This document shows positions 12,813-25,868 of a stretch of DNA of 64,000 bases, piece by piece. The notes under the pieces were generated by a model that searched no databases, was not told the origin of the DNA, and worked only from the letters and a program-made list of their open reading frames with translations. Source of the stretch: Sinonovacula constricta (lineage: Eukaryota; Mollusca; Bivalvia; Cardiida; Solecurtidae); contig CM017558.1 in assembly GCA_007844125.1 (NCBI GenBank), forward strand, positions 44,110,460-44,174,459, given 5' to 3'. The number at the start of each line of letters is the position of its first letter. The first letter of the stretch is position 1. Position numbers and translations under genes: made by a program.

Positions 12813-15800
12813 CTGTGTTTGCGCTAATATTAAAAGACAACCTTCTGAGTCTTTTTTGGTCTATTTAAATTTGCTGAGTGAAAGAAATTTGCCGAGTTGT
12901 TTTGTTTCGAAAATATTTAAACTGATAAACCCGACATTCTGTAAATACGTTACTCCAATTTTTCATCATCATTTTTAGGGCAGACAACTTACTAAAGAAA
13001 GAGGTTCTAAAATGTAAAATGAAATATATACAGTATTACTTGAAAACAGCATGAACTTAAATGGACCATATAATATACATATAATTATAACTAAAAAAGA
13101 ACTACAATTATTAATCTACGATCGAATTGGTAGTTGAAATAACGGCCCAGAAGAGAACAAAATAGTATTATGCCGGTCCTGGAGAATGTCATTCCTACTT
13201 GGTTTCATTTTAATGGAAGCGGGAATATTTCATGGAAATCCGAGAGCAGTTTCAGTTAATGTGTTATGTCAGTTTAACTTCCTCTCCTGTCAATAATGTA
13301 CTGTTCTATTAAAGTGTGAAATATGATCATGCTGTCAATACACTGTTGTATATTTGTTCGGGCTGTCATGCAAATGAGATCCAGCTACAGAACATATAGC
13401 GCTAAACAACCTACTCAGTTCGTTTTGACATAAAGTGTAAATTTCTACTTGGCACAAATTAAGTAATACAATGAATCACTCTGCATGAAAAATGTGTAAA
13501 TACCAAAATGCTTATTTTCGATTCAGCATAATATGGTATGGTTGTAAATATAATATCACACAATTCATTATGTCATACCTGGTTCATCTCCTGATCCGAA
13601 CATAACTATATAAGAGTGAGTTCATAAGGTTGCATTTTATTTAAAACAAGAACAAAAACTAGGACAGTTTATCGACGAATGTTCTCTGGTCGATGCAAAG
13701 GCTTATCAAAATGTGTGCAGCTTTATTCTGGCATTCTTTTACTTGATGTTTTAAGAGACTTTGTATACAATGTACAAGTATGCAAGTCAATCATAATGAG
13801 TTATTCTTCAGCTTCCTTTCACTGGGGATGGTGATAATGAGCATTCTCATTATCATGCTCCAGAGAACGCCTGTGTTCACGAATAACAAAACCTCTAGCT
13901 GCACCTGTTGTCTTCAATTGCGATAATAAAAATTGTCGCTGTTCTATTATATGACAGTGCCTTGTACAGTAACTACGTGCACTATTCTCGCGAACACTCG
14001 TGAAATTATCGTTAAATTGTCGTTATTAAAACTTTGTTATGGATGAGAAATATCTGAAAATCACCGCCTAGCACTAAAATGTAGTCAAGCAAATCAATAT
14101 GTTTTGCATTATACTTACACTGCGCAAACAGTTCTAATAGGAATTCACTGGGAATTCCATTGTCAGCAATGAAAACTTTATAAGTGACACAAACGATTGC
14201 CAGAAGGTCCCAGTGAAGAAACGTAAGGAAGAGACGAGCGATATAGAAAATATATGCAGATCGACTTCAACGATTAAGGTCTTTTGTGTAGAAGACACCA
14301 CGTGTTCCGTTTGAGAATTAATTGGAAAACCATACTAAACTAAAAGGACAAATTTATATTGTCTCCATGTATCCTTGTGCATTCATCAATGTATATGCAT
14401 TTTGAATGGGTATAAATAACCTTTTGTAAAAACCTATTTAAAAACGTGTCGTTAATTACGGCGTTGGTATTGCGTAAATACTTCTTTTACTTGAAGTCTC
14501 CGTTTTCGTGTGTGGTTGCAATAAAATATTGAAATTTAAAATTTAACTGACTTTTAATGTGCAGTTGTTCTTTCCGAGACTAAATCTTCTAAAACTTTGC
14601 CTAACCCTTATCTAGCTATATATCCATTAGCATACATATGGAAAGTAATAAACAACATATGACGATTTTAGTTACTTTCCAATAATGATTAAAATTTGTC
14701 GTTTTTATGAAGTCTCAATGATCTTTTTTTAAAAAGAAAAAGAAAAAAATGTACCATTTACATCTTCTCTTAGAAACTGAAATTCGATTTGTATGAACGT
14801 TACCGTTCCTGTCAATTTATATTTGCAATGGTAGACGGCTGGATTAACTTTGAAAACAAACTGAGCTAAATTACACAAAAAAGACTAAACAAATAAAGAC
14901 GGATCTTAAGTTAGGATCTATTTCTACGGGTTCATATATTTAAGTCTTAGGTCCTTATGTTGACAGCGCTTAATATCTGAGAACAAAACGGAAACCAAAA
15001 AGCATAATCGCCGTTATTTGAAATTGTAATCTTCACGCACACAAGACAAACATTTCCTCTCCTACGAAAAAAAAAGGAAGATTTTGGATAATTTCCATGT
15101 TATTTGTTTAAAACTTGTGTACAGTAGATGGTAAACCTTGAGGTTTAAAAGATAGACCTTGATGATACATAATCCCTATCAAAATAACATACTGTTTAGT
15201 AACTTACATTTAGATAGAATTTTCCTTTCCACGAGAAAAATGTACATTATACAAATTGATTTGTCATTTCAACAATATTCTTTATATGGAAAGGGGACAG
15301 AATATAAAATAAAGTAAACCACGTCATTAAAAAGACAAATCTTTATCTTCTTCCATTTACTTGCAAGAATACATCTACTTGTAAAATGTGTTGTTTTAAC
15401 ATAGATTCATAAGCCTGGTAAGGTAAGGTGAATTGTCAATTCTTATTTTCATTACCTTTTGTCATTCTGTTGAACCTAAAATGCGTCAGCGTTACAGCAA
15501 ACTTTACACTATCTTATCTCTTGGATCATAACGTATTTCTCCTATGTTGGTATAATCATCTTCTATTTTAACAACTCGCTGGTATACACACAGGTTTAGC
15601 AAAGAAATCTGCAACATTTTGTGACAAACAGCTTTCGGACATCTTTAAAGATATTTTGAAATAAATTCTGTTACTAATGATCATCTGAATACAATTATTA
15701 ATATTTGATTCAAATGTTTTTATTCGTCAAATGTTTTGATTCATTTCAATTTTACTTTTCCAAAATCATCTGCTATCCCTTGAAAGAAAAAAAATCAATA

Positions 15801-16631
15801 TTATTTTAACATATCTATCTAAATGTTTTTATTGTGTGCAGTGCATTGAAAAAGCAGCTTTTCAGACCGTGTTTATTTGCTCTCTGCTGTTATTATAGCT
15901 TAAATTCTGCTATTTTCGAGTAGTATCAGCGACCTGTCAAGTCATCGCGAAATCGAAATGCAATGAATGTTATACTGCGAATTATTCCGCTAGTTGTAAC
16001 AGTCAGCAAGAAATCGCCAAACAAGACTTGTATAGAGATCACAAACTTAGTAACGAGTATCCGAACTATTTTTATCTCAGATATAACATTTTTATAAAAT
16101 TTATAAAATGCAGAATAAATGATGCCATGTTACATAATTGTTTTTAAGTAGCTATTACACATATAATTAATTCACACTTTGGTGCAAGAAATTCGCCAAA
16201 AAATATCTCCAGCTTGTAAATTTTAAATCCATTGGTTACTATTTTGTTGCTGACAAATTTCTGAATTATTTAATTGTAATCTTCTGTTGTGTTGGTGATT
16301 TTAGGATATACATTATAATTGTGCTTTGAAATGCCTAGTATTTCTTTGTTTTGAGTTGTTTGAAGTTTAAACTTCTGTTTTCTATGACTTCTGAAAAATT
16401 CTTCTACGGACAAAAACGGTAAAGTCATGAATGGTCAGACTTTCTTATACTATTTCACAATTTTTAAAAACGTATTGCGAACCACACAATAGCAAGAGTT
16501 ACTTTGGGGGGTTTAATGGTGTTTTAGGGCTTTCATGAGCTATGAATCGAGTCTTGTATTTTTAGGAATTCATGAAAATGGGACAATCTTTTCATGTTGA
16601 GATTTGAGTTTGATATATTTGACATACTTTC

Positions 16632-16780
16632 GAAATATCTGTTTACGACTCTCAGTACCTGTAGGGATATCCACGAAGGATCTGGTATACTAGCGGTTGT
16701 CAACTTTTGAAATATCTGTTTGTTACTGTCAATACCTGTAGGAATATCCACAAAGAATTTGGTATACTTAGGAAATAGAT
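16632..16780 (+). repeat. Tandem duplication, 77 bp x 2
   Basis: GAAATATCTGTTT begins both units (16632 and 16709). The shared remainder includes CAGTACCTGTAGG, ATATCCACGAAGGATCTGG and TATACT. Unit 1 has this block once (7741-7800), so the tandem copy arose in unit 2 after the two separated. Confidence 0.8.
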
Positions 16781-18069
16781 TCGAAGTTTGTGTGATCTAA
16801 GGTCTAACATATCAAGGTATCGAGTTCAGATGTGTATTTATCTTATTGGGAGACCCCAGGCCTGAGTAATAAAATTTACGCATCTAACGAGAATCCGTGA
16901 TAAATTGGGCATTAGATCACGCAACATAAAATATATTTCCATTCTAGCACGTTACTACAAGACATTTTAACTTAAAAGGGACACAAATGCGAACTGGAAT
17001 GCGAACTTCAATTTACGTAATGTTGTTAAGTTATTTCCCTTGTTTGGCTGTTCTATTTCTCCCCCCTCGTTTTTCCTGGTTATTTTATTTTACAAAAAAA
17101 AAATACAGACTTTATTTATTTGTTATCATAATTTTATACTAACGTTTTTTTTGTAAAACAAAACCGTTTCTTTCCAATATAGGGTAAAGTTTCAATCGAA
17201 GACCATGTGAACGAATAGAACAACTTATGTCATTCATACTATGTCAGCTTTGTCAACAATACGAAAGTGGGAAGAGAAAGTAAAACAAATAACTATTCTT
17301 TCACAATAAAATAGTCCCGATTTTTGCCGTTATATATTGTTTATTTTATCACGTCTAAATGCTTCTTTGTTTATGGAGGTAAAATATTGATAATGTTAGG
17401 ATAGTGGTCAATAAATGAGTAGTCAGTTCTCTTTGTAGTAAAATGTGCCAAACGAAAATTGCTGACAGCTTTATCTGCTCGTGCATGGAGTCATTTATAT
17501 TCTAAAAGACTGTTATACGTATTTAAAGTTAAACTTTAAAGTTAAGCTCCGCCATGAACAAGCTGAAATCCGACCATACGACCAAGATCAATGTCATTGC
17601 TGGCGATATCTTACATTTTATTCTTGTCTGACAAAACTTATAATTTAAATCATTCCTAAACATTTAAGATAGGACATAATATGGCCTAAGCTGTCACACG
17701 ACTTGTCTGGCTACGGTATTCTATTGAGAGCTTATACTTAATCTATTATCTGCGTAGATGGATCAATAGCAGATAATTTTGCAAATAACTAAAGCAATTT
17801 CATCAACATCAACTGTAATTAAAATCATCATACATACTCTTTCTGCATAACAAAGCCCGTTAGAAAGAGGGATCACATTTGACAATTCATATTAAGTTTT
17901 ACTTAAATAATGCCGATGTGATTGTTATCTATTTTTTTATTTAAACGTTAATTTCGTTTAAAATCAACAATTTTTGTGTAGTTCTTCTAATCGAAATAAT
18001 AACCACTCTCTCCCCCCCTCTCTCTCTCTTGTAAGTACTTCGTGGACATTATTTTTCATGTGACATCAA

Positions 18070-18400
18070 TACTTTCGTCATAACCTATCAAAGAAAACGT
18101 CAGCGCTTGGACATTTTTTCATTCAAATAGATCGGGTTTTCTTTTATTTCTTGCATTTTAAAAACCCATCAGGAAGTGCGAGGTTAAAGCTCTGTAAAAC
18201 CGGTTCAATATCCCCAGTCGGTACTTATAACCGACTGCCCGTTCCAATGCAGTAATTGTCGGGTTTGCTCTTTTTTTAAATAAATCATCACAGTTGTCTT
18301 CCTTTTATATTTGGCTTGCACGAGAAAGCCTTTGTCCAGTGCCTATTCAAATGTTTGTATATGTTGCAGTGCTCATACGAATTTTTCATATATTGCAACT
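18070..18400 (+). repeat. CGGTC hairpin-core repeat, near full length
   Basis: Contains the 5' block (TTTCGTCATAACCTATC, AACGTCAGCGCTTGGACAT), AGGAAGTGCGAGGTTA, a hairpin core, GGGTTTGCTCTTTTT and the distal CAGTGCTCATACGA block. The core is the best hairpin of the family: CAGTCGGT at 18215-18222 and ACCGACTG at 18230-18237, perfectly complementary over 8 bp with a 7-base loop. Confidence 0.7.
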
Positions 18401-20159
18401 ATATTGCAAAGACAATCGACTTTGCCACCGCTATTGCAATACTTAACATATCCAATAGATTTTGCTTTTTACTCGTTCACCTTTTACTGTAGAAGTACAA
18501 TACTGGCGGTATATATACAGATAGAATTATGTTTAACTGATGTTTTATCAGTTAAATATGGGACAATGACTTGAATTATTAAAATACTACAAGCAACGAG
18601 AAGTCACGATAATACTTTGTAATTTGTTTGGCTAAACTAATGGCATAATTTGAGCTGCTAAATATTATCTTAGCAGTTTTTTATCTATAATACAAATATA
18701 CACAACTGCTCTACAACTGCGTACACGCTGCAATTAAACCGATTAGTGCGGATCCATTATTTTGATAAAAGAAAACTATTTATATACATATACTATATCT
18801 ATGAAATTTTAAATTATTTACAACGCAATAAAATATCGTGTTACCTTTCTTTCTGCATATGCTCACTGACTCTTTGTCACCTAGATAAATTAAGCTCAAG
18901 CACACATATTGATGACGTCAAATGCGTGGCGAGGTCCGTTCAGAGTTTCCACGGAACATACATTCTAAAGTAAAGTAGACATACACCCAAGATATTTACT
19001 TTAATTTTAGAAATGATGTAAACAATATAAAAACACACTTTATTTTCCTTCACAATATTTGATTTTTTGAGATGACCTAGATATAGTCTGATAAAATGAC
19101 CCAATAATGTATTTCCCGATTTTAGTACTCCTGGGACTTCATCGTCTGAAAATTACATATTTACAGTTAACTCTTTTTCGGCTGCATTTCAGTTATTTTA
19201 GATACTGTCCGACGAGCGTGGGCATAGGAACGGAGCGTCATGGCTTATTTAGAGTCTGATCAAAGAGAGATGCACATCGTGGCTACATTTATTAATGGGC
19301 CAAAGTGACGATCTTCTGATATGGACACATGCGATCATTTAGAGGGTATAACCAAGAGCAGCCATCTCCAGAATTATTTTTATTTTTACCTTTTTTATAA
19401 TTTGATCAAAGATTTTCCTCTAGGAAAGAGATTTTCCTAAGATGTAGTGTCACAGAGTTAGGGCTGTGTTCTTTCTTCTCATATGTACCATGGCTTCCAC
19501 ATGTGATGATGGGATTTTTCCCGTTTTTTTTCTGGCTTTATTCTTAACAAAATTACAGCAGGTAACAGGAATTCTAATCTGTTTCGCAATGTCTTGGTGA
19601 ATATTCTCTATAAAATTAGCTTTGTATTCAGAAGGTCTGCAGGTTACATTGACAAAACACCAATGCAGCGGAAAATAAGAAAAATACCCCTACACATAAC
19701 AGAACAGCTTAAAATTTAAACAGTAACATTACACCAACCAACAACAAAAAGCACCGAAGCCAACAATATAAGTTTACATTTCTTTTTAGAAAATAATTAA
19801 CAATAATGGGCATTGGAATATCCACCGAAATCTCTCATCGATTATAATCTATGTTCTATATTTTGTTATTGCACAACCAATTATCTCTCTCATGAAATAC
19901 ATAAACTTGCGATAAGTACTTTCAGACGGCACAATTATCCATGGATGGTAAACTACGTGAAGTTTATGCCAGATAGACAACGAGCACAATGTTTTGTTCA
20001 CACAATTAATGACTTAGACTATATTTCTATAATTCCTGTGCCCTTTAACTAATTGGGAGTATTGACAGGTCATTGTAAGGACTTTGTCTTACATCTGAAA
20101 TGTAAGAATCAACTGGATAGTCATTGAACGTCTCACAGCTGGACTTTGGGACTGATGGA

Positions 20160-21230
20160 ATGTACATGTAGAACTTAAAATATTAAAATTGTACCGGAGA
20201 CAATATATAATACCATGGTAATAATACAGCAAGCGTGAAACAGGTCTCATAGGAGCAGTAAGTAGATAAATTGACTGACATTCCCGGGATAGAATCCTAC
20301 AAAAATAAGCATTTAATATTTTTGGTTTATTACTGTCTAACATTATCCTATTTATGTACCTAATTGTATGAACCAGTTGGTTTTATTATTATTATTATTA
20401 ACCACAAACTATTAACAACCATTGTGGATATGGTAAAATAAACGGTATTGTATAATATTTCATCAAATATAAATGCTCTTAGAAAAAAACAACACGAAAT
20501 AAAGACATATATCAAAACTGTTTTATGGATCCTTCTTGATTAAGTTTAAAACTAGATCTAGCGATAAACGTAATGCCAATATTAGATGAGGCTAATGTAG
20601 GAAGTACGCGAATTATGGTAAAAGATGAAACCATACACAGGAATATTGGCTATAAAAGATAAAGTCTTCTAACATCATCAAATAACGTGTTGATGAAAAG
20701 AAGGCAATCATGATATGAACAACATCTTGTTTACGTTAAGACTAAACTTAAACAGGACATTATATCATAATGTGTCACGTCGTAGCCATTTGCTTGGAGT
20801 AAAAAATCAAAGCATCTCTACCGCTATCTTTCTCTTTGATAACTAAAATACGATAATGTAATGATAAAAACTGTTGGATTGCATTTAGTTGTAGTATTTG
20901 ATAATAATGAATACAAAGTTATCATTTAGTGTACGACTTGAATGCTTTGTTAAATCAATTCAGGAAACATTCATGAAGAAATTGTTTTGCAAAGTATAAC
21001 TGTCACATTGCACGAATATTTGACCATGTTAGTTTTACACCATGATTTAATTGTTGAAAAAGCACTAGATAAATATATGTTCGTGCTTGCTTATTGTAAA
21101 AGTGACAGAAAACACTAAGGACATGTAACCACAGTTCAAAAAGACAAGAGTATCTTTTAATGATATAATAAAAGGCAGTGGGTGTTTTAGAGCCTTCGCC
21201 CTGACACACTGTGAACCATATTTGCGATGT
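20160..21230. other. Featureless AT-rich stretch
   Basis: Contains a short TTA microsatellite near 20384-20399 and several short frames without coding character. Nothing else was recognised. Confidence 0.4.
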
Positions 21231-21234
21231 CAGG

Positions 21235-21418
21235 CTATTACTACTTCTTAAGCAAAGTCGGTTAATTATCTGGGTAGAACCATCGGGCTCCACAGGTTAG
21301 CTAGAAATGCCCCTACTGATGACCTCCCCTAAAGACCCCGTGCCGACCGTAACTCGAAACAACGCGCTAAGCAATTCATTAGGTTGACGACTCCAAGCAC
21401 TCGGCCCCGGGCACCCCT
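21235..21418 (-). mobile_element. tRNA-derived SINE, Ser/Leu-like head
   Basis: On the minus strand the head reads GGCCGAGTGCTTGGAGTC, resembling an A box of tRNA-Ser or tRNA-Leu (GGCCGAGTGG). After 40-odd bases comes GTTTCGAGTTACGG, resembling a B box (GGTTCGANTCC). The body contains TTTCTAGCTAACCTGTGGAG and CGATGGTTCTACCCAGAT. The same body segment, with few changes, follows the B box of the element at 31985-32170, so the two share a conserved SINE core. Poor tRNA pairing argues against a functional tRNA gene. Confidence 0.6.
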
Positions 21419-21419
21419 C

Positions 21420-22590
21420 ATATTCATGGGTAGCGATTGCTTCTGTGATATTTCAGTGAGATTTACAGATGTATGGCTCATTTATTCTAAATTTGTGATA
21501 TTTTATGATACTATTTTATTAAGAGCTCTAGTTTGTAAAATGTGTCATTTGCGCTCAAACCTTAATGTTATGTAGACATATATCATCGGATATCATTGAC
21601 TTTCTACCTTACAAACAAACAATATAGCTGCCAGTAACCTAGTTAATTAAATTATCCATTACTTTGATATGTTCTTGCTTCGTTTATCTCGAAGATACAC
21701 GCATTTTTAATATATATATCCCGAACCTGACCAAATAGTAATTTATCTTTATATTCGAATCATACCAGTCGAACTTACGGTTAATTTTTAGGATGATTCA
21801 ATACAACACGGACGCATCTACGAAATTCAATCATTTAATAATCATACTATATGAACATAACGATGTATGTTGTCATACAATATATATTTATATGTCAATG
21901 TTGTTGCTGTTTAAAATATTATGGATAAAGGCGTTCTACACGTTTTACGCTAATAATTTGAATTAAACGTATATAAAATATGTAAAATATGAAAGTAAAA
22001 TTTACATGATTACGGGAACTTAAACAACAATATATTTAGAATGTATATATGTAAGACGTGTAAAATCAAGCATAAAGATGTGCTTGTCATATCAAGCAAT
22101 ATAATACTTACTTAAGCAATCCTTTTTATGTTTGAAGATACTTTTATTTCCTGTAAATCAAGTCGTGTCGCAAATTTTCATAGATAGCTTAAAGAAATGC
22201 AGTATACCACAACACAGGTCAAATAATCCACCAGTCTCTTTTTTGTTTCTTTATTGACATTACTATTCTAAAATACAATGCGCACAATTCCAATTCATAC
22301 ACTCACAGCAAATTTAGTACAGTTAAATATGATGATATTTTGATGCTCTGCTTTGTACGTACATTTATATACATTATAATCATAAGGCCAGTACTGGCAG
22401 CGGTCGGGTCAAAACCGTTCTTAGCACGATGTCACTTCATGGTGTACCGTGACTTCGGACTAAGTACTCAAATGCTGGAGACATGTGATTGTGCCAGTAA
22501 GCCAATCAAACAGTTTTGAAAGAAAACTATACATCAAAAGCTTTTTAGATATGTAGGTATCTCTTATGTTGTTTCTACTACTGCCTCTGT
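21420..22590. other. Featureless AT-rich stretch
   Basis: No repeat matching other parts of the window, no credible frame and no tRNA-like head seen; the frame at 21384-21575 overlaps the SINE edge and has no coding character. Confidence 0.35.
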
Positions 22591-22599
22591 CAAACAAGT

Positions 22600-22770
22600 T
22601 TATTGTAAAAAGACAGCACCCTAGTCGGTCCTTTTGCTGACTGACCCTTCCAAGTCGGTAACTGCTGGTTTTTATTTTATGTGTTATGTCTCGTCATTGT
22701 GTTTTGTCACTATTACATTTACCATGTTTGCCTTTTGCTAAAAGCAGTTCAGATTTAAATGTCTGTGGTA
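22600..22770 (+). repeat. CGGTC hairpin-core repeat, partial
   Basis: Core (CCCTAGTCGGTCC, TGACTGACCCTTCCAAG, CGGTAACTGCTGG) followed by the tail variant GTCACTATTACATTTACCAT. The same tail occurs inverted at 54.7 kb, supporting a distinct subfamily. Confidence 0.65.
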
Positions 22771-23398
22771 ATTCTTATAGAACATTGTCTTAATATTTTA
22801 TTTTGAAACACAAACATGAAAGAATGAACACTCTGTTTTTTAAAAAAACAACAACTGATAAAGCTTGAATTTCTTTTCTTGCTTGCTAACAACAAAGTTG
22901 TCAGGATGTGCTCGGGCAAATTGCTCTTGAACTATAATGTTCGAATCTACCGCTCTCGACACAACCTTGACTTAAAAATCGGTCCTGGCATTAAGGTGTC
23001 AGTGACTTTGCTTCATATGACTACGGTTACAATGAAAATAAATTGATGCCCGTCATTGGGTTCTAGGGGTTTAGATGAGCGTAATATTTACAAACTTGTG
23101 CTCGACATTAAGTGCTTTACAATATGTACAAACTACTAAAATCCAACTACAACTAATATAAACATGAGAAAAACGATGTATGATTAAACATGAAACCAAA
23201 CAACATGAATTCTTTTAACATGATGAAAAATGGCGATGATTGTGAAGTCAATGACAACTAAGAAATCTTATAAACACTAAATCAACGACTATAAAATCAA
23301 TATTGAACTTTATACTACAATGACTAGCGCAAAATGTACATGGCCCGCTAAGCCCACTAAGCAACTGACCAAAACCACTCAATCTACATTCTGAGGCG

Positions 23399-23530
23399 AT
23401 GCAGCTGAAACGCGATACTCTAGTATGCGATAAAACAACAGACCACAGCCGAGGTGTTGAAAATGACGTCTGCTGTGTCTACCTGCGAAAGCGCTCTCAT
23501 CGCTCTTTGAAAAGATGCGCTGATACATAG
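23399..23530 (+). CDS. Possible small cysteine-containing frame, 43 residues
   Basis: ATG at 23399 opens 43 codons to TAG at 23528-23530. It begins MQLKRDTLVCDKTTDHSRG and ends with HRSLKRCADT. It is basic, with four cysteines, two of them adjacent (VCCVYLRKR). The stretch is markedly GC-richer than the flanking DNA, which is the main reason to list it. There is no hydrophobic signal segment at its start, so a secreted peptide would need an upstream exon. No family is recognised. It may be part of an exon or a decayed element; coding status is unproven. Confidence 0.22.
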   Translation: MQLKRDTLVCDKTTDHSRGVENDVCCVYLRKRSHRSLKRCADT

Positions 23531-24236
23531 TTATATGTATGTTTTCATGCGCTGATACTAAGTATTAATATAGTCTTTAGCAGATACAATTCCTTATTTG
23601 CGTAAAACTACAATTTTCTGACACAAAGGTCGTCGGAATGTCGTGCAGACAGTCGCAATCAGTTTTGTTGAATTTGTATAAGTCTAAAATGCCTCCATGG
23701 ACCGACATATTATCTACCAGTCTTTTCTGACGGACTCTGTCGCCAATCAGGTAATCATTTTAACGCTAGTTTGCATCACATATTGTTTGTTGTTTACATA
23801 TTTTTACCAAAACAAGATGGTTCTAACTGAAGCAACTTTGTGCTGATTATTGATGATTGTGACACATGGTGGTTGTGGTCTACAAGAATCTACTTGGTTT
23901 CAAATAGAAAAGAAACAGAACAGAAGATGTGAGCGCAAACTCAGTATACATGGTATTATTTAAGCGTCTTCCTTTGAATGATTACTTACTTGTTACTGAA
24001 TAAATTACCGAAGTTTTCATTTTTACGAGAAGACACGCAGTATTTGATCTTGCAAATGATAATAAATGGAGAGACTATAATGATACATGGATAACATCAT
24101 AGTTGATAAGGTTCATTTCAATATGTTGTACCAGGATCGACACGATTTATTCAATAAAAGTGACATTCATAAACTTAAAATATCGATGATAAACAGTTTT
24201 ATATAATATTATATTATGAATATGAATTTATATATA

Positions 24237-24247
<11 letters not shown>

Positions 24248-24322
<75 letters not shown>
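24248..24322 (+). repeat. Compound (GT)n(GA)n microsatellite
   Basis: About 45 bases of GT alternation then about 30 of GA. Unit 4 has a CA tract, not GT, at the corresponding place (35239-35353), so expansions here are independent. Confidence 0.95.
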
Positions 24323-24326
<4 letters not shown>

Positions 24327-24829
24327 CAAAGATCTTACATCAATCAAGTTTTTTTTCCTGTAAATGTACTTATTTACTTATTGTACTTTGTTGCAATTAG
24401 ATTTCAGATTAAATTTTTATGTCGTCTTATGTGGGGTGATTTGTATTGCAGGACAACGCAATTTTGCCCAAATAGAGCATAAAGGACTTTTGGCAAGTCA
24501 GAATGATTGAATAAAGGACATACTAGCAAATATCAATCAATAACTTATCCCGTTGATTGTTTCTCTTTACTAGTGAGCTTTCATCATATTGAATAGATCA
24601 TGTTTATCGGTCATTTACTGGACGTTTGTTAGTATATTCTTTATATGGAAATGGAAACTTTAGCATCTCAGTTGCTTGAGTAAGCATATGATTTTTTTTA
24701 CTATTTTCTAGGACATTGCTAAAGTGAACCTTATGAACAGATTTCTTCTTTGGATACCGTTCTTCAGGTACTAAACAATTTGCCTGTTATTGGTGAATTA
24801 TTTAATACATTCTTATATATCTTGGACAT

Positions 24830-25090
24830 TTATTCAAATGGATCGGTTTTCTTTTCATTGCTTACATTTGAGAGAATAGAGCTCTGTAAAACCGGTTTAA
24901 GCACCCTCGTCGGTCCATATTGCCGACTGACCTGTTCCAAGGCGGTAACTGTCGGGTTTCCTCTTTTTGTTTAATTACTAATTACAGATTTGTTTTCACA
25001 TTTACATTTGGCTTGCATGTAAATACCTTTGTCCTGTGCCTTTTCAAATTTTTGTACATGTTGCAATACTCATAGGACTTTGTCATATAT
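24830..25090 (+). repeat. CGGTC hairpin-core repeat
   Basis: Contains AATGGATCGGTTTTCTTTTC, ACCGGTTTAAGCACCC, the core GTCGG-N9-CCGAC, CAAGGCGGTAACTGTCGGG, and the distal TTGCAATACTCATAGGACTT block. Unit 4 carries a weaker copy at the matching place (35795-35915), so the element was already present before those units separated. Confidence 0.7.
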
Positions 25091-25766
25091 ATTCTTATAT
25101 TTATGCATCAGCATATTCTGGCTGTCACAGGTCTTTTCATAACAGGTCTTCTGTTTAATAGATAATACAACACATTTATAAATAATGATAATCATTAAGG
25201 ATCGGCTCTAGCATTAAATAATGTTCGTTTTCTATACATTGTATCACGTATAATTTTATTGAAAGATATTTCTCCTGAAGTGAGTTGTAACAAAACTTAA
25301 ACAACAACTTGATTGTAGGAAATATAAAATTTCATTTCCTTGATTCAAGTAAAGTTGATTTATATATTTCTAGTGCCAGTTCGATCTATTAACGTTATAC
25401 TGTCGACGACATCGAAATAATATGTTATCTAAGCCAGAATGTTTAAGGTTGACTGAAAGATTTTAATGCCGATCTCAAATTGTTATAAAGATGTTGTAAA
25501 GATTTTGTTTTAACTTTTAGCCCGGCTCTTGTGACATGTCCAGCCAATGCACCTTTTAAACTTGATTCTATAGACAGTTTACTCTTCATTATTGTTTCTA
25601 TTGTTTAGAATGTCTGGTTGGGATGGTAATTTTAGTCGTCCGTTTTGATAATAAAGACGAAATAATTGAAATAATAAAATTAGTCTGCTCAGACAAAAAT
25701 GATTAATTGTATTTTTTTTTAAAAAATATTTGTAAAAACAAAAAAAAAATGTTTCTAAAAACTCAC

Positions 25767-25868
25767 TTCACTTTCCTCACTATCATATACGTCTTGAACT
25801 GCTAAAATCGACAGTTTCGTTTCTGCAGCTAAGACGTTTGTTACATTCCAGATCACGATTCAGGGATC
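25767..25868 (-). other. Exon-like block conserved in three units (uncertain)
   Basis: On the minus strand the block is preceded by a pyrimidine tract ending in TTTAG and followed by GTGAGT, both good splice signals. One frame, entered with two leading bases, reads SLNRDLECNKRLSCRNETVD before a stop near the end. The copies at about 36731-36802 and 47102-47184 keep this frame open (SLNRDLECNKRFSCRNAIVD) but lack the acceptor. Conservation over three units is also expected from the duplication itself, so coding status is doubtful. Confidence 0.15.

Larger units (their letters stand above)
12820..20155 (+). repeat. Diverged duplication unit 2
   Basis: The left half (12820-14700) matches unit 3 (27.56-28.7 kb) and unit 5 (55.22-56.76 kb). 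For example, the block with ATAACGGCCC, TTTTAATGGAAGCGGGAATAT and AAATCCGAGAGCA at 13141-13250 recurs at 27856-27985 and 55226-55345. The right half (15080-20155) matches unit 1. Unit 2 thus links the two sets of duplications. No coding exon was found in it. Confidence 0.7.

Noticed and set aside
13832..13855. 10-bp stem, 4-base loop palindrome (TGATAATGAG...CTCATTATCA)
   Set aside because: A single AT-rich hairpin without a T run, gene context or conservation in units 3 and 5; probably chance.
19813..20052. 79-codon frame on the plus strand
   Set aside because: AT-rich composition, no splice or start context, overlaps the end of unit 2, and its unit 1 counterpart shows no such frame.
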